From the NCBI GenBank assembly GCA_965199105.1, contig CBDAQO010000002.1, positions 3,472,001 through 3,536,000 of the forward strand: 64,000 nucleotides of DNA, in the 5' to 3' direction. The notes below the pieces were generated by a model. The model was not told the DNA's origin. It saw only the letters and a program-made list of their open reading frames with translations, and searched no databases. This document shows, one piece after another, positions 19,154-27,682 of the stretch. Position numbers and translations under genes: made by a program. The DNA comes from LMUY01 sp965199105. GTDB lineage: Bacteria > Pseudomonadota > Alphaproteobacteria > Acetobacterales > Acetobacteraceae. The first letter of the stretch is position 1. The number at the start of each line of letters is the position of its first letter.

Positions 19154-19702
19154 ATGACCGGCGGCATGGTGCAAGCTTGGCGGGTGGTGGCGTCCAAAAC
19201 GGTGCTGCGTGATCGCTGGATCGACGTGCGGGCCGACGACTGCCGCACCCCCGGCGGGCAGACAATCGCACCTTATTACGTCCTGGCGTATCCGGACTGG
19301 GTGAACGTGGTGGCTCTGACCGACGCGGGGTTGCTGGTGCTGGTGGAGCAGTATCGCCACGCCGCCGGGTCGGCGGTGGTGGAGCTGCCCGGCGGCGCGG
19401 TGGACGCGGCCGATGCGAGCCTACTGGCGGCGGCGCAACGCGAGTTGCTGGAAGAGACCGGCTATGCCGCCGCGGAGTGGCGCCAGGTCAGCTCGCTCTA
19501 CCCCAACCCGGCGACGCAAACCAACCGCGTCCACACCTTCCTGGCGAACGGCGCCCACCCGGTCCGCCCTCCTGCCCTGGAAGCCGGGGAGGAGGGCATG
19601 GCGGTGCGGTGCTTGCCGCTCGACGAGGTGCTGGCGGGGCTGCCCTCCGGGCTGCTCGGCCAGGCCATGCACGTGGCGGGGCTGCTGCTGGCATTACGCT
19701 AG
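19154..19702 (+). CDS. Nudix hydrolase, ADP-ribose-pyrophosphatase-like
   Basis: The 182-residue protein has an N-terminal antiparallel region (WRVVASKTVLRDRWIDVRAD), which resembles ADP-ribose or nucleoside-diphosphate-sugar pyrophosphatases, followed by the Nudix box ending RELLEETGY. One residue is inserted between the Gly and REUXEE parts, and the first Glu of the consensus is not kept; the metal-binding REXXEE is complete. A likely role is clearing ADP-ribose-type metabolites. ATG at 19154 or 19166 is possible. Confidence 0.8.
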   Translation: MTGGMVQAWRVVASKTVLRDRWIDVRADDCRTPGGQTIAPYYVLAYPDWVNVVALTDAGLLVLVEQYRHAAGSAVVELPGGAVDAADASLLAAAQRELLEETGYAAAEWRQVSSLYPNPATQTNRVHTFLANGAHPVRPPALEAGEEGMAVRCLPLDEVLAGLPSGLLGQAMHVAGLLLALR

Positions 19703-19708
19703 CGTCGG

Positions 19709-19960
19709 CTAGTGCGTGAAGCGGAGCAGCGCGGCCAACACCCCGGTCATTACCACCAACATGCCGCCCAGCCGGATCGTCATCCGTTGCTCCAGCACTT
19801 GAAGGCGCTGTGCCAGGTCCGCCTTCGTCACCAATTCGGCGGTCCCGGCGGTCTCGGCCATGACCGACACGAAGGTGCGCGCCGGTTCGACGCTGAAGCC
19901 CACGTCTTCCAACCGGCTTGTAACCTGCAGTGTGTCGAAACGAACCGTCATAACACTCAT
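19709..19960 (-). CDS. small coiled-coil membrane protein, DUF1640/CCDC90-like
   Basis: The 83-residue protein has FDTLQVTSRLEDVGFS, then a helical region with ELVTKADLAQRL, and a C-terminal membrane helix MLVVMTGVLAALL. This order (FDT...L...GF, then TK.DL in a coiled coil, then a membrane segment) matches the DUF1640-type proteins related to mitochondrial MCUR1/CCDC90. The start is ATG at 19960 or 19951. It sits 5 bases after the stop of the D-amino-acid dehydrogenase-like gene and is probably co-transcribed. The function is unknown. Confidence 0.65.
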   Translation of the reverse strand: MSVMTVRFDTLQVTSRLEDVGFSVEPARTFVSVMAETAGTAELVTKADLAQRLQVLEQRMTIRLGGMLVVMTGVLAALLRFTH

Positions 19961-19965
19961 GCATC

Positions 19966-21252
19966 CTAGAACCGCCCTGGCCGAAAGGGCGCCGGGTCCA
20001 CCACCGGGAGACGGCCAGACACCAAATCCGCCACCAGCCGGCCGGTGAGCGGGCCGGACGCAAGCCCAATGTGGCCATGGCCGAACGCGTGCACCACGTC
20101 CGCGCAGCCACTCGCCGGGCCGATCACCGGCAGGCCGTCGGCGATGGAGGGGCGGTTGCCCATCCAGACCGACACTCGCTCCGGCGGCAGGTCGCGCGGC
20201 AAGGCGGGGTAGGTGCGCAGGGCGAAGTCGCGCAGGATGGCGGCCCGTCGCCAATCGGGCGGCGCGTCCAGCGTTGCCAGCTCCACCTGGCCAGCGATCC
20301 GCAAGGCGCCGCCCACCACCGTGTTGGCCACCTTGCCGTCGCTCGGCATCACCGGGTGGCGCGGCGTGGCTTCCGGGTCGGCGATGCTGACGTGATAGCC
20401 GCGCTCCGTCTCCAACGGCACCCGGTCGCCGGCGGCCGCGGCCAGGGCGGCGGAGCGGGCGCCGGCCGCGATCACCGCCTTGCCCGCCAGCAGCTCGCCC
20501 GCCGCCAGCCGCACAGCCCGCAGCCGACCGGCCTCGATGCGCCAGCCGGTCGCCACACCCTGCTCCCGGCGCAGCCCGAGCGACCCGGCATACTCCGCCA
20601 AGGCCGCCAGGTAGGCACCAGGGTCGCGGCAATGCGCCCCGTCCTCCACCAGCACGCCGAATTGGTAGCGGCGGTCCAGCGTGGGCTCCTGCTGGCGCAG
20701 CTCGTCGGCGTCGAGCTCGATCCAATCCACGCCATTGTCGCGGCGCAACCGCCAGGCCAGGGCCTCCGCCTCGAACGCTTGCCGGGTCGGGAAGACGTAG
20801 AGCGAGCCCTGCCGCGCCACCAGCTCGGGCACCCCCGCCGCCTCGGCCAAGCGGCGGTGGCGGTCCGGCGCGTCGCCCACCAGGCTGCGCAGCGCCCGCG
20901 CGGTGCGCTCCACCCGCGCCACCGTCGACCCGGCGCGCAGGAAGCGCACCAGCCAGGGCGCCAACCGCGGCAGGTAGCGCCAGCGGATCGCCAGCGGGCC
21001 GAGCGGGTCCGACAAGTAGCCCGGCACCTTGCGCCAGCCGCCCGGCAGCGCCATCGGCACCACCGAGGACGGGCTCAGCCAGGCGCCGTTGCCGAAGCTG
21101 GCCTGGTGCCGCCCGCCTGGTTGCTCCGGCTCCAGCAACGTGACGCTGTGGCCGTCGCGCAGCAGCTCGATGGCGCAGCACAGGCCGATGATGCCGCCGC
21201 CGACCACGACGACGGGTGGGCTGGCGGCCTGGGTGTCGGGCAACGGGAGCAC
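19966..21252 (-). CDS. FAD-dependent D-amino-acid dehydrogenase-like oxidoreductase
   Basis: This 428-residue DAO-fold flavoprotein has the dinucleotide motif VVVVGGGIIGLCCA near the N-terminus, ASFGNGAWLSPS, which resembles DadA, VEDGAHCRDPG, and the C-terminal FAD motif GHGHIGLASGPLTGRL. DadA enzymes oxidise D-amino acids to 2-oxo acids and pass electrons to the respiratory chain. Other DAO-family substrates such as sarcosine or hydroxyproline remain possible. The start is GTG at 21252, 56 bases from the divergent dgoK start. Confidence 0.82.
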   Translation of the reverse strand: MLPLPDTQAASPPVVVVGGGIIGLCCAIELLRDGHSVTLLEPEQPGGRHQASFGNGAWLSPSSVVPMALPGGWRKVPGYLSDPLGPLAIRWRYLPRLAPWLVRFLRAGSTVARVERTARALRSLVGDAPDRHRRLAEAAGVPELVARQGSLYVFPTRQAFEAEALAWRLRRDNGVDWIELDADELRQQEPTLDRRYQFGVLVEDGAHCRDPGAYLAALAEYAGSLGLRREQGVATGWRIEAGRLRAVRLAAGELLAGKAVIAAGARSAALAAAAGDRVPLETERGYHVSIADPEATPRHPVMPSDGKVANTVVGGALRIAGQVELATLDAPPDWRRAAILRDFALRTYPALPRDLPPERVSVWMGNRPSIADGLPVIGPASGCADVVHAFGHGHIGLASGPLTGRLVADLVSGRLPVVDPAPFRPGRF

Positions 21253-21308
21253 TCCGTCTGGGCGCCGGGCAGGCGACGCGTTAGATTGGCGCCATGGAGG
21301 ACCATGCC

Positions 21309-22232
21309 ATGCCGCTTCCGTCCAGCCCCGCGGCCTTCGTCGCCGGCGATTGGGGCACCAGCAGCCTGCGCCTGTGGGCCTGTGCCGCCGACGGCTCCGT
21401 GCTCGCGCAGCAGCGGTCGGACGAAGGCATGTCCCGCCTCACCGCGGACGCGTTCGAGCCGGCGCTGCGCCGCCACCTGGCCGCCATGCCCCCCCTGCCC
21501 GACCCGGCGCCCGTGGTGCTGTGCGGCATGGTCGGCGCGCGGCAGGGCTGGCGGGAGGCGCCCTATGTCGGCATTCCCGCCGGCCTCGAGGGGGTTTGCG
21601 CCGGGTCGATGGCGGTGGCCGCCGCCGGGCTCGACGTGCGCATCCTGCCCGGGCTCGCCAGCCGGCAGCCGGGCGCGGAGGACGTCATCCGCGGCGAGGA
21701 GACCCAGTTGCTGGGCCTGCTGCAGCAGCATCCGGCGCTTTCCGGCGTGGTCTGCCTGCCCGGCACGCACTCCAAGTGGGTCGAGCTCGAGGCCGGCCGC
21801 ATCGCCCGCTTCCACACCGCGATGACCGGGGAGCTGTTCGCCCTGCTGCGGGACCATTCGGTGCTGCGCCACAGCATGGCACCACCGCAGGACGCCGCCA
21901 GCTCCGACGCCTTCGCCCGCGGCGTGCAGCGCAGCCTGGCGCGACCGGACCGCCTGATCGCGAGCCTGTTCGAGGTGCGCGCCGCCGGCCTGCTGAGCGG
22001 GGCCACCGACGGCGCCGACCTGCTGTCCGGCCTGCTGATCGGGGCCGAGATCGCCGCCTGCGCGGAGGGCACCGGCTCCGTCACCCTGATCGCCGGCGGC
22101 GCGCTGGGGGCAAGCTATCGCCGCGCCTTGGCCCTGGCCGGCCGCACGGTCGACCAGGTGGACGCCGAAGCCGTCACCCTGGCGGGGCTGCACGCGGCCG
22201 CCGCCTTCCTCTGGCCTGGAGTCATCGCATGA
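21309..22232 (+). CDS. dgoK: 2-dehydro-3-deoxygalactonokinase
   Basis: The 307-residue kinase phosphorylates 2-dehydro-3-deoxy-D-galactonate in the De Ley-Doudoroff pathway. It has the ATP-phosphate motif GDWGTSSLRLW near residue 13, GMVGARQGW, GEETQLLG, LPGTHSKWV and a late glycine-rich IAGGALGASY. ATG at 21309 was chosen because GGAGG lies 8 bases upstream; another ATG at 21294 has no good site. Its stop overlaps dgoA (ATGA), so the two are translationally coupled. Confidence 0.92.
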   Translation: MPLPSSPAAFVAGDWGTSSLRLWACAADGSVLAQQRSDEGMSRLTADAFEPALRRHLAAMPPLPDPAPVVLCGMVGARQGWREAPYVGIPAGLEGVCAGSMAVAAAGLDVRILPGLASRQPGAEDVIRGEETQLLGLLQQHPALSGVVCLPGTHSKWVELEAGRIARFHTAMTGELFALLRDHSVLRHSMAPPQDAASSDAFARGVQRSLARPDRLIASLFEVRAAGLLSGATDGADLLSGLLIGAEIAACAEGTGSVTLIAGGALGASYRRALALAGRTVDQVDAEAVTLAGLHAAAAFLWPGVIA

Positions 22233-22882
22233 GCTCGTCCAACGCCGCCTCCGTTCCATGGCCGTCACTGCGCCGCCATTTGGTCGCCATCCTGCGCGGG
22301 GTCACTCCGGGCGAGGCGGTGGCTCTCGGCGAGGCGCTGGTGGAGAGCGGGTTCGACGCGTTGGAAATCCCGCTCAACTCGCCCGACCCGCTCGACTCGA
22401 TCCGCCGGCTGGCCGCCGCACTGCCGCCGCACGTGCTGCTCGGCGCCGGCACCGTGCTGACCGCCGAACGCGTGGAAGCGGTGCACGCGGCGGGCGCCCG
22501 GCTGCTGATCTCGCCCAACGTCAACCCGGCGGTGCTGGCCGCTGGTAGGCGCTTGGGCATGGCCAGCATGCCGGGCATCTTCACCCCCACCGAAGCGTTT
22601 GCCGCACTCGAGGCCGGGGCGTCGGCGCTGAAGTTCTTCCCCGCCAGCGTGCTCGGAGCGGAGGGCATTGGCGCCATCCGGGCGGTGCTGCCGAAGGGCA
22701 CGGTGATGGGGGCTGTGGGCGGCGTGGCCGAAGCCTCCTTCGCCAGCTACGCCAAGGCGGGTGTGACGGTGTTCGGCCTGGGCTCGAGCCTCTACAAGCC
22801 CGGCTTCACCGTGGCCGAGTTGCGCGAGCGTGCCGTGGCCGCGGTCGCCGGCTACGACGCGGTGTTCGCCAGCCGGGAGTGA
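22229..22882 (+). CDS. dgoA: 2-dehydro-3-deoxy-6-phosphogalactonate aldolase
   Basis: The 217-residue KDPG/KDPGal-type class I aldolase splits 6-phospho-2-dehydro-3-deoxygalactonate into pyruvate and glyceraldehyde 3-phosphate. It shows LVAILRGV, catalytic Glu in ALEIPLNS (E46), GAGTVLT, SPNVNP and the Schiff-base Lys135 in ALKFFPAS. The ATGA overlap with dgoK fits a two-gene operon. The galactonate dehydratase and transporter are not in this window. Confidence 0.93.
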   Translation: MSSSNAASVPWPSLRRHLVAILRGVTPGEAVALGEALVESGFDALEIPLNSPDPLDSIRRLAAALPPHVLLGAGTVLTAERVEAVHAAGARLLISPNVNPAVLAAGRRLGMASMPGIFTPTEAFAALEAGASALKFFPASVLGAEGIGAIRAVLPKGTVMGAVGGVAEASFASYAKAGVTVFGLGSSLYKPGFTVAELRERAVAAVAGYDAVFASRE

Positions 22883-22917
22883 AGCGCCACCGCCTCACCC
22901 CCGGCTGACCACGTCGA

Positions 22918-23712
22918 TCAGGCGGCGCCCGCGACGGCCCGGCGCGCCATCACGCCGATCAGGTGGGCGCGGTATTCGGCGCTGGCGTGAATGTCGCTGT
23001 TCAGCCCATCCGCCGGCGTCGTGATGCCCTTGATCGCGTCCGCCGACCAGTTGGCCGCCAGCGCCTGCTCCATCGCGCTGTGGCGAAACACGCCGTTCTG
23101 CGCCGCCCCGGTGATCGCCACCCGAACGCCAGCCGGGCCAGCCGCCACGAACACCCCCACCATGGCGTAGCGGGACGCCGGGTTGCGGAACTTCTCGTAG
23201 TTGCTCTTCTGCGGGATCGGGAACTCCACCGCCGTGATCAGCTCGTCCGGCTCCAGCGCGGTGGTGAACATGCCCTGGAAGTAGTCGTCCGCCGCGATGC
23301 TGCGCCGGTCGGTGACGATGGTGCCGCCGATGGCCAGCACCGCCGCCGGGTAGCACGCCGACGGGTCGTTGTTGGCAAGCGAGCCGCCAATGGTGCCGCG
23401 ATGGCGCACCTGGGTGTCGCCGATCCAGGACGCCATCTTGGCCAGGCCCGGAATGCGCTGCTGGATGTCCGCGTTGGCCATGATCTCGCCATGGGTCGTC
23501 ATGGCCTGGATGGTGATGCGGTCCGGCGCCGAGGCGATGCCGGCCAGCCCGAGCTTGTGCAGGTCGACCACCGCGGACGGCCGGTTCAGCCGCTGCTTCA
23601 GCACCGGGATGAAGGTCTGCCCGCCGGCGAGCACCTTGGCCTCCATGTCGTCGGCCAGCAGCTTGACCGCCTCGGCGACCGTGGCCGGCTCATGGAATGC
23701 GAAATCGTACAT
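22918..23712 (-). CDS. FAD-binding medium subunit of a xanthine-oxidase-family hydroxylase (CoxM-like)
   Basis: The 264-residue protein starts MYDFAFHEPATVAEAV with AGGEGC-class FAD motifs in variant form: LAGGQTFIPVLKQR near residue 30 and GTIGGSLANNDP near 108. C-terminal residues resemble CoxM/CutM. It would pass electrons between the iron-sulfur subunit and FAD in an aerobic CO-dehydrogenase-like molybdenum enzyme. AGGAGC lies 6 bases before the ATG. It follows the coxS-like gene by 26 bases, but no molybdopterin large-subunit gene is adjacent. Confidence 0.9.
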   Translation of the reverse strand: MYDFAFHEPATVAEAVKLLADDMEAKVLAGGQTFIPVLKQRLNRPSAVVDLHKLGLAGIASAPDRITIQAMTTHGEIMANADIQQRIPGLAKMASWIGDTQVRHRGTIGGSLANNDPSACYPAAVLAIGGTIVTDRRSIAADDYFQGMFTTALEPDELITAVEFPIPQKSNYEKFRNPASRYAMVGVFVAAGPAGVRVAITGAAQNGVFRHSAMEQALAANWSADAIKGITTPADGLNSDIHASAEYRAHLIGVMARRAVAGAA

Positions 23713-23738
23713 CGGTTGCTCCTGTTCCGCCCGCGTCT

Positions 23739-24230
<492 letters not shown>

Positions 24231-24317
24231 GGCGTTTCTCCCGTTCTGCACTTGTGCCGGCAAGAGTGTGGCGGCGGCAGGCTTTTGGTCAAGGTGGCGC
24301 GCCCCGCAAGCGCCTGC

Positions 24318-25934
24318 TCAGGCGTCCCGACGCGGCCGTTGCAGCGTGAAGCGCTCGAACGGCGCGAGCTGGCCGCCGGGCCCGACCACGTCGTAATACA
24401 CCACCTGCATCGTGGTCAGCCCGCCCGGCTGCGTCCCCGGGTCCACGTCGAAGGCGGCAAACCCGTAGGCGTGGGCGGCATTGCGCACCGCCGACCACGG
24501 CGCGTCCTCCCGCACGTAGACGGGCGTGCGCTTGCCGGTCTTCGCGTCCACCGGACCCACCGACACGATCACGCGGCAGGCCGGCGGGTGGAAGAACAGC
24601 TCGTTGGACGGAGCCGACGTGCCGCCGCCGCCGATCACCATGTGCACCGTGCCCTTGCTGGTGTCGATCACGTCGGTTGCGGTGGCGGCCGGCTTGGGCG
24701 TGAGCGTCTGGTTCGCCTCGGCGCCGCGGATCGGGTGCGAGCGTTCGTAGTGGTGCTCGTGGCCGCACACCACCAGGTCGACGTTGTATTTGTCGAACAG
24801 CGGCACCCACTCCTCGCGGATGCCAAGGTCGGCGCCGTTGAACTTGTCCGCGGTCGAGATCGCCACCTGGTGCATGCACACCACCACCCAGTCGATGTCC
24901 GGGTTGGCGCGGGTGGCGGCGAGTTCCTGCTCCAGCCAGGCCTTCTGCGCCCCCTCCGAGTAGCCGCGCACGTAGGAGTTGCCGGCGTCCTGATAGCACA
25001 CATCGTCGTTGGCGATCGCGATCACCCGCACCGACCCGGCGGTGAACGCATACCACAGCCCGCGCGTGACCTCGGTCTGCCCGGTGGCGGGCGGCAGCGC
25101 GAAGTAGGTCTGGTAGGCCTGGTAGCCGATCGGGCCGTTGCCCAGCTCGTTCTCGTGGTTCCCGGGCGACGGCATCCAGGGCCGGTTGCGGGCGCTGCGG
25201 GTGTTGTTGGACCAGAAGTCCCACCAGGTGCGCACCCGGTCTTCCGACAGGTTGGCGTAGCACAAGTCGCCGTTGAACAGGTGGAACAAGGGCTGCACCT
25301 GCTCCACGCCGAGCGTGGTGTCCCCCGCCGCCGGCGAGCCGAGATTGTCGTTCACGAACAGCGGCGCCGGCAGGGTGACGCCAGGCGGCGGCACGAAGGG
25401 CTTGCCCACGGAGGGCGTGCCCTGGTCGCCGAAGCTGGTGAAGGTGAAGGCGGCGCGGCCGCGCGGCGCGGTGCGGAAGGTGCCGAACTCGGGTGCCGCG
25501 CCGTCGTGCAGGGCGCCGTACATGTAGCCCGAGTCGGGTTGGAGCTGGCTGATGGCGGCGTGATGGGCATAGACGGTCTGCTTGGTCTTGCCGTCGGTGT
25601 AGCTGGTGACCTGGGCGGGGACGGTTTGTTCCAGCCTGCCGTCGGGCCGGCCAAGCACGACGCGGGGGTTCTGCACCGGCTGCAATGTGTGCCACGACAC
25701 GGTGACTTGGGAGGACGCATCGGCGCCGAACTGGAGATGGAGGCCGGACACGGCGGGCACCGGGCCGGGCAGCTTGGCGGCAGCCGCAGTGCCCGGCTCG
25801 GTGATCGGAGCGGCTCGGGCGTCCGCTGGAATCGCGAGCGGCGATGCGGCGATCACGCCGGTTCCGACCCCGGCGGCGGCAAGGAGCTTGCGGCGGCTGA
25901 GTTCAAGCTGCGGCGCTGCCGCTTCCGTGGCCAT
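24318..25934 (-). CDS. Tat-exported metallophosphoesterase, purple-acid-phosphatase-like
   Basis: The 538-residue protein has a twin-arginine-like signal (SRRKLLAAAGVGTGVIAASP) and a likely cleavage site after the ARA at about residue 41. A fibronectin-like N-terminal domain (LQFGADASSQVTVSWHT) follows as in purple acid phosphatases. The metallophosphatase core has SFGDQG, NGDLCY, GNHENE, VCMHQ and GHEHHYERSH, covering the five metal motifs. It probably acts in the periplasm on phosphoesters. AGGAG lies 8-9 bases before ATG. A phosphodiesterase activity is equally possible. Confidence 0.85.
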   Translation of the reverse strand: MATEAAAPQLELSRRKLLAAAGVGTGVIAASPLAIPADARAAPITEPGTAAAAKLPGPVPAVSGLHLQFGADASSQVTVSWHTLQPVQNPRVVLGRPDGRLEQTVPAQVTSYTDGKTKQTVYAHHAAISQLQPDSGYMYGALHDGAAPEFGTFRTAPRGRAAFTFTSFGDQGTPSVGKPFVPPPGVTLPAPLFVNDNLGSPAAGDTTLGVEQVQPLFHLFNGDLCYANLSEDRVRTWWDFWSNNTRSARNRPWMPSPGNHENELGNGPIGYQAYQTYFALPPATGQTEVTRGLWYAFTAGSVRVIAIANDDVCYQDAGNSYVRGYSEGAQKAWLEQELAATRANPDIDWVVVCMHQVAISTADKFNGADLGIREEWVPLFDKYNVDLVVCGHEHHYERSHPIRGAEANQTLTPKPAATATDVIDTSKGTVHMVIGGGGTSAPSNELFFHPPACRVIVSVGPVDAKTGKRTPVYVREDAPWSAVRNAAHAYGFAAFDVDPGTQPGGLTTMQVVYYDVVGPGGQLAPFERFTLQRPRRDA

Positions 25935-26100
25935 GGTGGGACGCTCCTGATGCGGGGAAGAGTTTACCGCGGATCGGGCGGGATAGCGGTGCGTCATCGA
26001 TATTTAATCGCGCGCGATCACCCCTGCCCTGCCGTCGGACCGGCTGAACGGCCCACTGGCATCATGCCTTGCCGCAAGCGGCCGGCTGGTTGTGCGGCGC

Positions 26101-27426
26101 TCATCTTCGCCGCAACACAACGAAGTCCTGCATCCCGGCCACGGCGTCAACGATGGCGAGGACCTCGAAATACGCGCTCCAGCGACGCAGGATGTATTCC
26201 CGCGAATGTACGGCTGCGCGGTAGTAGTCCTTGTCCTCCATGACGTCATCGAGGGCCGAGTCGCGATCAAGGTCGATGTAGCCTCTCACCTGAAGGCGAC
26301 GGTAGATCGCGGGTGGGAAACCGCTATAGGCGAAGTAGGTCGGTCCGCGGACCGAGAGCAAGACAAATGCGCCGGGCTTGGTAATCCGCTGCAGTTCGGC
26401 AAGCCAAAGCCACTGGTCCTCCTCCTGCAGGTGCGTGACGACGCTGATCCCGAACACCAGGTCGAACGCGCAATCCGCGAACACTGTCGGCGGGCGCAAA
26501 GGCACTTGCACGAAGTCTGCGCCGGCATAGGCACCCTGGCACCAGGCGATATTGTCCGGGTCTATGTCCGCGCCAGTCACTCGGCAGGGCGTGTCGCTGA
26601 TTAGGTAGCGGGTCAGCCGCCCGGCGCCGCATCCCCAATCTAGAATGTCGCCGAAGTCGGACCAGTCCTTGCCAAACTCCGCTAACAGCGCATCGGCATT
26701 GCGGAAGATCGTCGCACCGCCGATGGCGAATCGCGCGACGCTGGCCTCTCCCACAACCCGCTCGATATTCGGTAGCGGTGGAAACGCGAACCGTTCGTGC
26801 GCCGGGTTCATGCAATGCGTCGCCTGCCGCCAGTTGGCAGCGATGTAGTGGCCCGAGGGCGAGCCGTCGAAGCGCCAGAAACGCTCGTTGCGAATGGTGT
26901 CGAGGTCGTGCGTGATGCTCGCGCGCACACACAGCCCCATGCCGGCGATCCCTGCGAACCTCTTACTCAGCCCCTCATCGCGCAGCGGATAGACAACGTC
27001 GTCGAACGGCCGTCCGTTGAGGAAGAACGCCATCGAGCCCGTGATGCCCTCTGGCGCGCCGGCATAGCCGTTGAAAGTGATCCTCGAACCCTCATCCATG
27101 AATTCCCCACCGAGCACGGGAAGATGGCTGCGCGCGGCCTCGCCCATTGCACGCGCGCATTGCTGGTCGAGCTCGACTTCGACGCGCGTGGTCAGTTGCG
27201 TCTGCAGCTCAGTTATAAGACCGGCTTGCGCTGCATGGAGCTGCTGTAACACCAAGACGTCGTTGCCCATCGTATTCTGGCGCCGAGCCAGGGCGGCGAC
27301 GGCTTCATGGAGCCGGACAATCTCTGCGAGAAGACGTCTTACTGGTGGAAACAAGCGCGCGGCGGCCATGCTAAATCGCGACATAATCGTGGCGGCCCGA
27401 AGGCCCCGGTGTCCAATCTGAGTCAT
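26101..27426 (-). CDS. SAM-dependent class I methyltransferase
   Basis: In this 441-residue protein an N-terminal helical, Gln-rich region (about 1-95) looks coiled-coil. A middle domain of unknown role follows (FNGYAGAPEGITGSMAFFLN). The C-terminal methyltransferase fold has ILDWGCGAGRLTRYL, GADIDPDN, FDLVFGISVVTHL and FVLLSVRGPTYF. It is likely to methylate a surface glycan or sit in its assembly complex, judging from the GtrII-type neighbour. ATG at 27426 or at 27384 could start it. An 18-bp tandem repeat lies just upstream. The bases are less GC-rich than the flanking housekeeping genes. Confidence 0.75.
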   Translation of the reverse strand: MTQIGHRGLRAATIMSRFSMAAARLFPPVRRLLAEIVRLHEAVAALARRQNTMGNDVLVLQQLHAAQAGLITELQTQLTTRVEVELDQQCARAMGEAARSHLPVLGGEFMDEGSRITFNGYAGAPEGITGSMAFFLNGRPFDDVVYPLRDEGLSKRFAGIAGMGLCVRASITHDLDTIRNERFWRFDGSPSGHYIAANWRQATHCMNPAHERFAFPPLPNIERVVGEASVARFAIGGATIFRNADALLAEFGKDWSDFGDILDWGCGAGRLTRYLISDTPCRVTGADIDPDNIAWCQGAYAGADFVQVPLRPPTVFADCAFDLVFGISVVTHLQEEDQWLWLAELQRITKPGAFVLLSVRGPTYFAYSGFPPAIYRRLQVRGYIDLDRDSALDDVMEDKDYYRAAVHSREYILRRWSAYFEVLAIVDAVAGMQDFVVLRRR

Positions 27427-27487
27427 TTAGGAAACGCTGCGTCTATCAGCCAAATTAGGGCTGGGCAAGCGTGCTGGGGAAAATCGA

Positions 27488-27523
27488 CCGAGGCATCGCG
27501 ATTTACCGAATCATCGCGATTTA
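27488..27523. repeat. two tandem 18-bp units upstream of the methyltransferase gene
   Basis: Positions 27488-27505 and 27506-27523 are adjacent 18-base units that match at 16 of 18 bases and share the core CATCGCGATTTA. A partial inverted copy, TAAATCGCGA, lies at 27372-27381 inside the gene start. The spacing suggests a regulator-binding site, but no regulator is known. Confidence 0.5.
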
Positions 27524-27682
27524 AAGGTATTCCGCCCTAGTCGAGACAATGGCCAGTGCTCAACACTGCCAGCCGCCCGCACAAGGACGTTGCCTGGTGC
27601 AGCACCTACCATTACGCCCAAGAGCGTCACTAAATTCGCGCACCGCGGCAAGTAACCCGCGTTGGCGGCGACTGCCGCCTCG

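Noticed and set aside
22871..22908. AGCCGGG...CCGGCT hairpin between dgoA and the coxM-like gene as a terminator
   Set aside because: The loop is over 20 bases and there is no T-run, so it is too weak to call.
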